From the NCBI GenBank assembly GCA_023427355.1, contig JAEZBK010000218.1, forward strand, positions 1-7,948: DNA of 7,948 nt, written 5' to 3'. The position numbers and the translations under genes are program-made. How positions within the stretch are numbered: the stretch's first letter is position 1; the number at the start of each line of letters is the position of its first letter. Below, piece after piece: positions 4,742 through 7,948 of this stretch. The notes beneath the pieces were generated by a model. The model did no database searches. It was not told the DNA's origin and saw only the letters and a program-made list of their open reading frames with translations. Source of the DNA: Pseudomonadota bacterium (GTDB lineage: Bacteria > Pseudomonadota > Alphaproteobacteria > Micropepsales > Micropepsaceae).

Positions 4742-7348
4742 ATGTCCATCGTCCAGCGCATCGTCGCCCTTTGCTGCCGCCACGCCATCGCCGTTGTGGT
4801 GTTGTGTGCGGCGCTATCCGCCGCCGCCCTGACCCATGTGGCGGGCAATTTTGCGATGAACACGGATTCGTCCAAGCTCATCACCACCGACGTGGCGTGG
4901 CGGATGCGGCAGGCGCAGTTCGACGCCACCTTCCCGCAGAACACCAACCTGATCCTGGTGGTGCTGGACGGCAAGACGCCGGAGCTGGCGGAATCGGCGG
5001 CGGCGCGGCTTACCGAAAAGCTGCGGGGCAATCCCGGCCTGTTCCAGACTGTGCGGCGGCCCGATGGCGGCGCCTTCTTCAACCAGAACGGCCTGCTCTT
5101 CCTGTCCGAGAAGGAGGTGGCCGACACCACGGCACAACTGATCCGGGCGCAACCCTTCCTGGGACCGCTGGCATCCGACCCGTCCCTGCGCGGGCTGATG
5201 GGGAGCCTGGACTCCGTGCTGCTGGGCGTGCGCGAGGGCCAGGCGAGCCTGGCCGACATGGATGCGCCGATGCGGGGCCTGGCCCCGGTGTTCGAGGATG
5301 CCGCCAAGGGGCAGGTGAACTACCTGTCCTGGCGCGCGCTGTTCACCGGGGCCGCGCCGCGGCCGGAGGAACTGCGCCGCTTCATCGCGGTGCAGCCGGT
5401 GCTGGACTTCAGCGCATTGCAGCCGGGCGAACGCGCCAGTGCGGCGATCCGCGCCGCTGCCCGCGAGATGGCGATCGATCCGGAACATGGCGTCACGGTG
5501 CGCCTGACAGGCGATGTCCCGATGTCGGACGAAGAGTTCGCCACCTTGGCCCATGACGCCGAACTGATGGCGGCGGCGACCCTGTTCGGCGTGCTGTTGC
5601 TGCTGTGGCTGGCGCTGAAATCGGTGCGCCTGATCGTGGGCGTTTTGATCACGCTGTTCGCCGGACTGATCATCACCATGGCGGGCGGATTGCTGGTGGT
5701 GGGGGTTTTCAACATCATCTCCATCGCCTTCATCGCGCTGTTCGTCGGCCTTGGCGTGGATTTCGGCATCCAGTTCGCCGTGCGTTATCGCCATGAGCGG
5801 TTGCATGCGCGCGAGCTCGACCATGCCCTGTCCTGCACCGGCAAGGCGCTGGGCGCGCCCCTGGCGCTGGCCGCAGGCGCGACGGCGGCGGGATTCTTCT
5901 CGTTCCTGCCCACCACCTATACCGGCGTGGCCGAGCTGGGCATGGTCGCAGGCCTGGGCATGGTGGTGGCTTTCCTGCTGTCCATCACCCTGCTGCCGGC
6001 GCTGATCAAGCTGCTGCGTCCGCGCGCCGAGGGACGCGAGGTAGGCTTCACCTGGATGAAGCCCGCCGATCTGTTCGTCACGCAGCATCGCCGGCCGATC
6101 GTGATCGGCGCGGGCGTGCTGGGGCTGGTCTGTGCCGGGATGATGTTCCTGGTCAGCTTCGACTCCGATCCGCTGAACCTGCGCAGCGCCAAGGTGGAGT
6201 CTGTGGCGACACTGCGCGACCTGATGGCGTCGCCCATCACTTCGCCCAACACCATAGATATCGCCGCCCCTTCGCTGGATGCGGCCAACGCGCTGGCACA
6301 GCGCGTGGGCAAGCTGCCGGAAGTGGGCCAGGTCATCACCCTGACCAGCTTCATTCCCGAGAACCAGGCGCAGAAGCTGGCGCTGATTTCCGACGCCAAC
6401 AATTTGCTGGGCGTCACCATTGCGCCATTTGAAGTGATGGAGCCGCCCGGCGACAGCGCGATCGTCGCCAGCCTTGCCAAAACGGCGGCAGGCCTGCGCG
6501 CCGCCGCCACCGGCAACGATGCGCCGGCGCAGAATGCGCGCCGCCTGGCCGCCGCGCTGGATGCGGTGGTGAAGGCCGGCCCCCCTGCCCGCGCCCGCGC
6601 CCCCGCGGCATTGGTGCCGGGCCTGAAGACCATGCTGGACCAGGTCGCCATGTCGCTGACCGCGCAGGAAGTCACGGTGGAAAGCATGCCCGCCGAAATG
6701 CGGCGCGACTGGGTGGCCCCCGACGGGACGGCGCGCATCCAGGCCACGCCGCGCGACACGAGCAACGCGCCGGAGGTGGTGCTGGCATTCACCAACGCGG
6801 TTCGCGCCGTTGCGCCGGGCGCGACCGGGGCGCCGATCTCGATCTATGAATCGGGACGCACCATCGTGGGCGCCTTCCTGCAGGCGGGCATCCTGTCCTT
6901 CGTCGCCATCATCATCCTGCTGTTCATCACCCTGCGCCGCGTGTTCGATGTGTTGATGACGCTGTTGCCGCTGGTGCTGACCGGGCTCCTGACGCTGGCG
7001 ACCTGTGTGGCGATCGGCCAGAAGCTGAACTTCGCCAACATCATCGCACTGCCCCTGCTCATGGGGATTGGGGTGGCGTTCAACATCTATTTCGTGGTGG
7101 CCTGGCGTGCAGGCGCCAAGCACCTGCTCCAGTCCAGCCTGACCCGCGCCATCATCTTCAGCGCCGCGACCACCGCGACGGGCTTTGGACCGTTATGGCT
7201 GTCCATCCATCCGGGCACGTCGAGCATGGGCGAGCTGCTGCTGATCTCGCTGTTCTGGACGCTGGCGACGACACTGTTCCTGACGCCAGCCCTGCTGGGC
7301 CCACCGCCGCCGGAGAAAGAGCGTGTGGATACAGCGCTCATTCACTAG
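4742..7348 (+). CDS. hpnN: Hopanoid transporter HpnN (RND/MMPL superfamily)
   Basis: An 868-aa inner-membrane RND-type protein matching HpnN, which moves hopanoids from the inner toward the outer membrane in producers such as Rhodopseudomonas and Burkholderia. Layout: TM1 at about 10-30; a large periplasmic domain (about 35-270) with NQNGLLFLSEKEVADTT and a PFLGPLASDPSLRGLMGSLD block; TM2-6 at about 275-425, with the TM4 motif GLGVDFGIQ carrying Asp340, the likely proton-relay acid; TM7 at about 453-473; a second periplasmic domain (about 475-705); and TM8-12 at about 709-852, including GIGVAFNIYFVVAWR and SIHPGTSSMGELL, both HpnN-like. Length is normal for the family and the frame is intact. 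ATG 4742 is the first start after an in-frame stop at 4673, yet no Shine-Dalgarno precedes it (TTGTCCCCACC). Neighbouring mlaA and the MlaC-like gene support a lipid-export role. The alternative of a generic MMPL exporter is less likely. Confidence 0.93.
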   Translation: MSIVQRIVALCCRHAIAVVVLCAALSAAALTHVAGNFAMNTDSSKLITTDVAWRMRQAQFDATFPQNTNLILVVLDGKTPELAESAAARLTEKLRGNPGLFQTVRRPDGGAFFNQNGLLFLSEKEVADTTAQLIRAQPFLGPLASDPSLRGLMGSLDSVLLGVREGQASLADMDAPMRGLAPVFEDAAKGQVNYLSWRALFTGAAPRPEELRRFIAVQPVLDFSALQPGERASAAIRAAAREMAIDPEHGVTVRLTGDVPMSDEEFATLAHDAELMAAATLFGVLLLLWLALKSVRLIVGVLITLFAGLIITMAGGLLVVGVFNIISIAFIALFVGLGVDFGIQFAVRYRHERLHARELDHALSCTGKALGAPLALAAGATAAGFFSFLPTTYTGVAELGMVAGLGMVVAFLLSITLLPALIKLLRPRAEGREVGFTWMKPADLFVTQHRRPIVIGAGVLGLVCAGMMFLVSFDSDPLNLRSAKVESVATLRDLMASPITSPNTIDIAAPSLDAANALAQRVGKLPEVGQVITLTSFIPENQAQKLALISDANNLLGVTIAPFEVMEPPGDSAIVASLAKTAAGLRAAATGNDAPAQNARRLAAALDAVVKAGPPARARAPAALVPGLKTMLDQVAMSLTAQEVTVESMPAEMRRDWVAPDGTARIQATPRDTSNAPEVVLAFTNAVRAVAPGATGAPISIYESGRTIVGAFLQAGILSFVAIIILLFITLRRVFDVLMTLLPLVLTGLLTLATCVAIGQKLNFANIIALPLLMGIGVAFNIYFVVAWRAGAKHLLQSSLTRAIIFSAATTATGFGPLWLSIHPGTSSMGELLLISLFWTLATTLFLTPALLGPPPPEKERVDTALIH

Positions 7349-7374
7349 ACGTGAGCGTCCAGATTTTAGTTTTT
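7345..7374 (+). terminator. Rho-independent terminator of hpnN
   Basis: CTAGACG (7345-7351) pairs with CGTCCAG (7356-7362) around a TGAG tetraloop, six pairs with one A/C mismatch. It is followed by the T-rich ATTTTAGTTTTT (7363-7374). The hairpin starts inside the last codons of hpnN and includes its TAG stop. The short stem is offset by a good T-tract. The opposing gene ends 68 bp further on. Confidence 0.55.
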
Positions 7375-7441
7375 GAATCCCTCCGCCCTTCGCTGGCTTG
7401 AACGGGTTCGGGACGTCTGGAACTGCCGAGAGTTGTGCTGG

Positions 7442-7948
7442 CTAGCCGAGCTGTTGATCTGCCAGCGCGTTGATGCGCTGGGCAAGTCCCTTGGGACCGC
7501 CCGAGGCGAGCGTGGCAGCGAAGTCGCTGCGCTTCTGCGCCATCTGGCTGATATTGCCGTTCAGGAAGATGTCGAACACCTTCCACGCGCCATTCACCTG
7601 ACGCATGCGATAATTGAAGGGGATCTTCTCCTTGGAGCCGGTCAGCAGCGTACTGCGCACCAGCTTTTCGGCGCCACGCGGCACCACCGCCGGATCCACG
7701 GTGAAGCTCTCGCCGCCGAAGGAATTGAAGTTGCCGACATATTGGGCGACCGTCATGCGTTCGAACGCGGCGACCAGCGCCTTCTGGTCCGCGGCGGGAA
7801 TGGATGACCAGGTCGGCCCCACTGCCACGGCTGTCATGCCTTCCAGGTCGAAGGCCTTTTCCACCGCGGGCTTGAGCATGTCGTAGCGGGCCTTGGCCGG
7901 ACCGCCCTTCTTCATCTGGGCCACCAGACCATCATAGAAGCCTTGCAC
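7442..7948 (-). CDS. hpnM: MlaC/Ttg2D-family periplasmic lipid carrier, HpnM-like, 5'-partial
   Basis: The complement encodes 168 residues up to a TAG at 7442-7444. The first codon visible (GTG at 7948) is probably internal: the family normally has a signal peptide and a few dozen residues before the QGFYDGL segment. Recognisable blocks are YDMLKPAVEKAFDLEGMTAV, AVGPTWSSIPAADQKALVAA, YVGNFNSFGGESFTV, and the C-terminal NYRMRQVNGAWKVFDIFLNG with NISQMAQKRSDFAATLA, typical of the MlaC (Ttg2D) fold that shelters a lipid in the periplasm. HpnM is the hopanoid-associated branch of this family. Its placement beside hpnN, convergent with a 93-bp gap, favours that branch over a general phospholipid MlaC; the exact symbol is less certain than the family. 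No MlaD, MlaE, MlaF or MlaB gene is in the window. Confidence 0.8.
   Translation of the reverse strand: MQGFYDGLVAQMKKGGPAKARYDMLKPAVEKAFDLEGMTAVAVGPTWSSIPAADQKALVAAFERMTVAQYVGNFNSFGGESFTVDPAVVPRGAEKLVRSTLLTGSKEKIPFNYRMRQVNGAWKVFDIFLNGNISQMAQKRSDFAATLASGGPKGLAQRINALADQQLG

Noticed and set aside
4814..7123. Very long open frame (769 codons) on the complement across hpnN
   Set aside because: Antisense to hpnN, with His/Arg/Gln-rich translation and no membrane or domain pattern. A high-GC shadow.

Overview
The window comes from an alphaproteobacterium, most likely a free-living, high-GC (about 65% by eye), hopanoid-producing one. The evidence is an alphaproteobacterial DUF3775 protein, a serC-serA pair preceded by what looks like the alphaproteobacterial serC leader RNA, a small AroQ chorismate mutase of the form found in Rhizobiales, and an hpnN-type RND lipid exporter. 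I cannot name the genus. No mobile element, CRISPR array, tRNA or rRNA was seen, and all gene bodies inside the window look intact.

Left part (1-3368): a DUF3775 gene reads leftwards off the edge. A 158-bp divergent gap carries a good alphaproteobacterial promoter and a two-hairpin leader. Next come serC (phosphoserine aminotransferase) and serA (3-phosphoglycerate dehydrogenase), same strand, 75 bp apart. Together they convert 3-phosphoglycerate to phosphoserine. The gap between them holds a perfect 20-bp palindrome.

Middle (3369-3903): a monofunctional chorismate mutase (prephenate/aromatic amino acid route) faces serA tail to tail and diverges from mlaA. The space between the chorismate mutase and mlaA holds overlapping divergent promoter-like elements and an mlaA leader hairpin.

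Right part (3904-7948): an envelope lipid-trafficking cluster. It contains mlaA (outer-membrane lipoprotein), hpnN (inner-membrane RND-type hopanoid exporter, 868 aa) and, convergent with it, a MlaC/Ttg2D-family periplasmic lipid carrier of the HpnM type, whose N terminus lies beyond the window. The three products sit in outer membrane, inner membrane and periplasm, so together they could form an envelope-spanning hopanoid or phospholipid shuttle. No intergenic stretch exceeds 300 bases; the longest is the 158-bp serC upstream region. The most useful points for follow-up are the serC leader, the serC-serA palindrome and the MlaA-HpnN-HpnM grouping.
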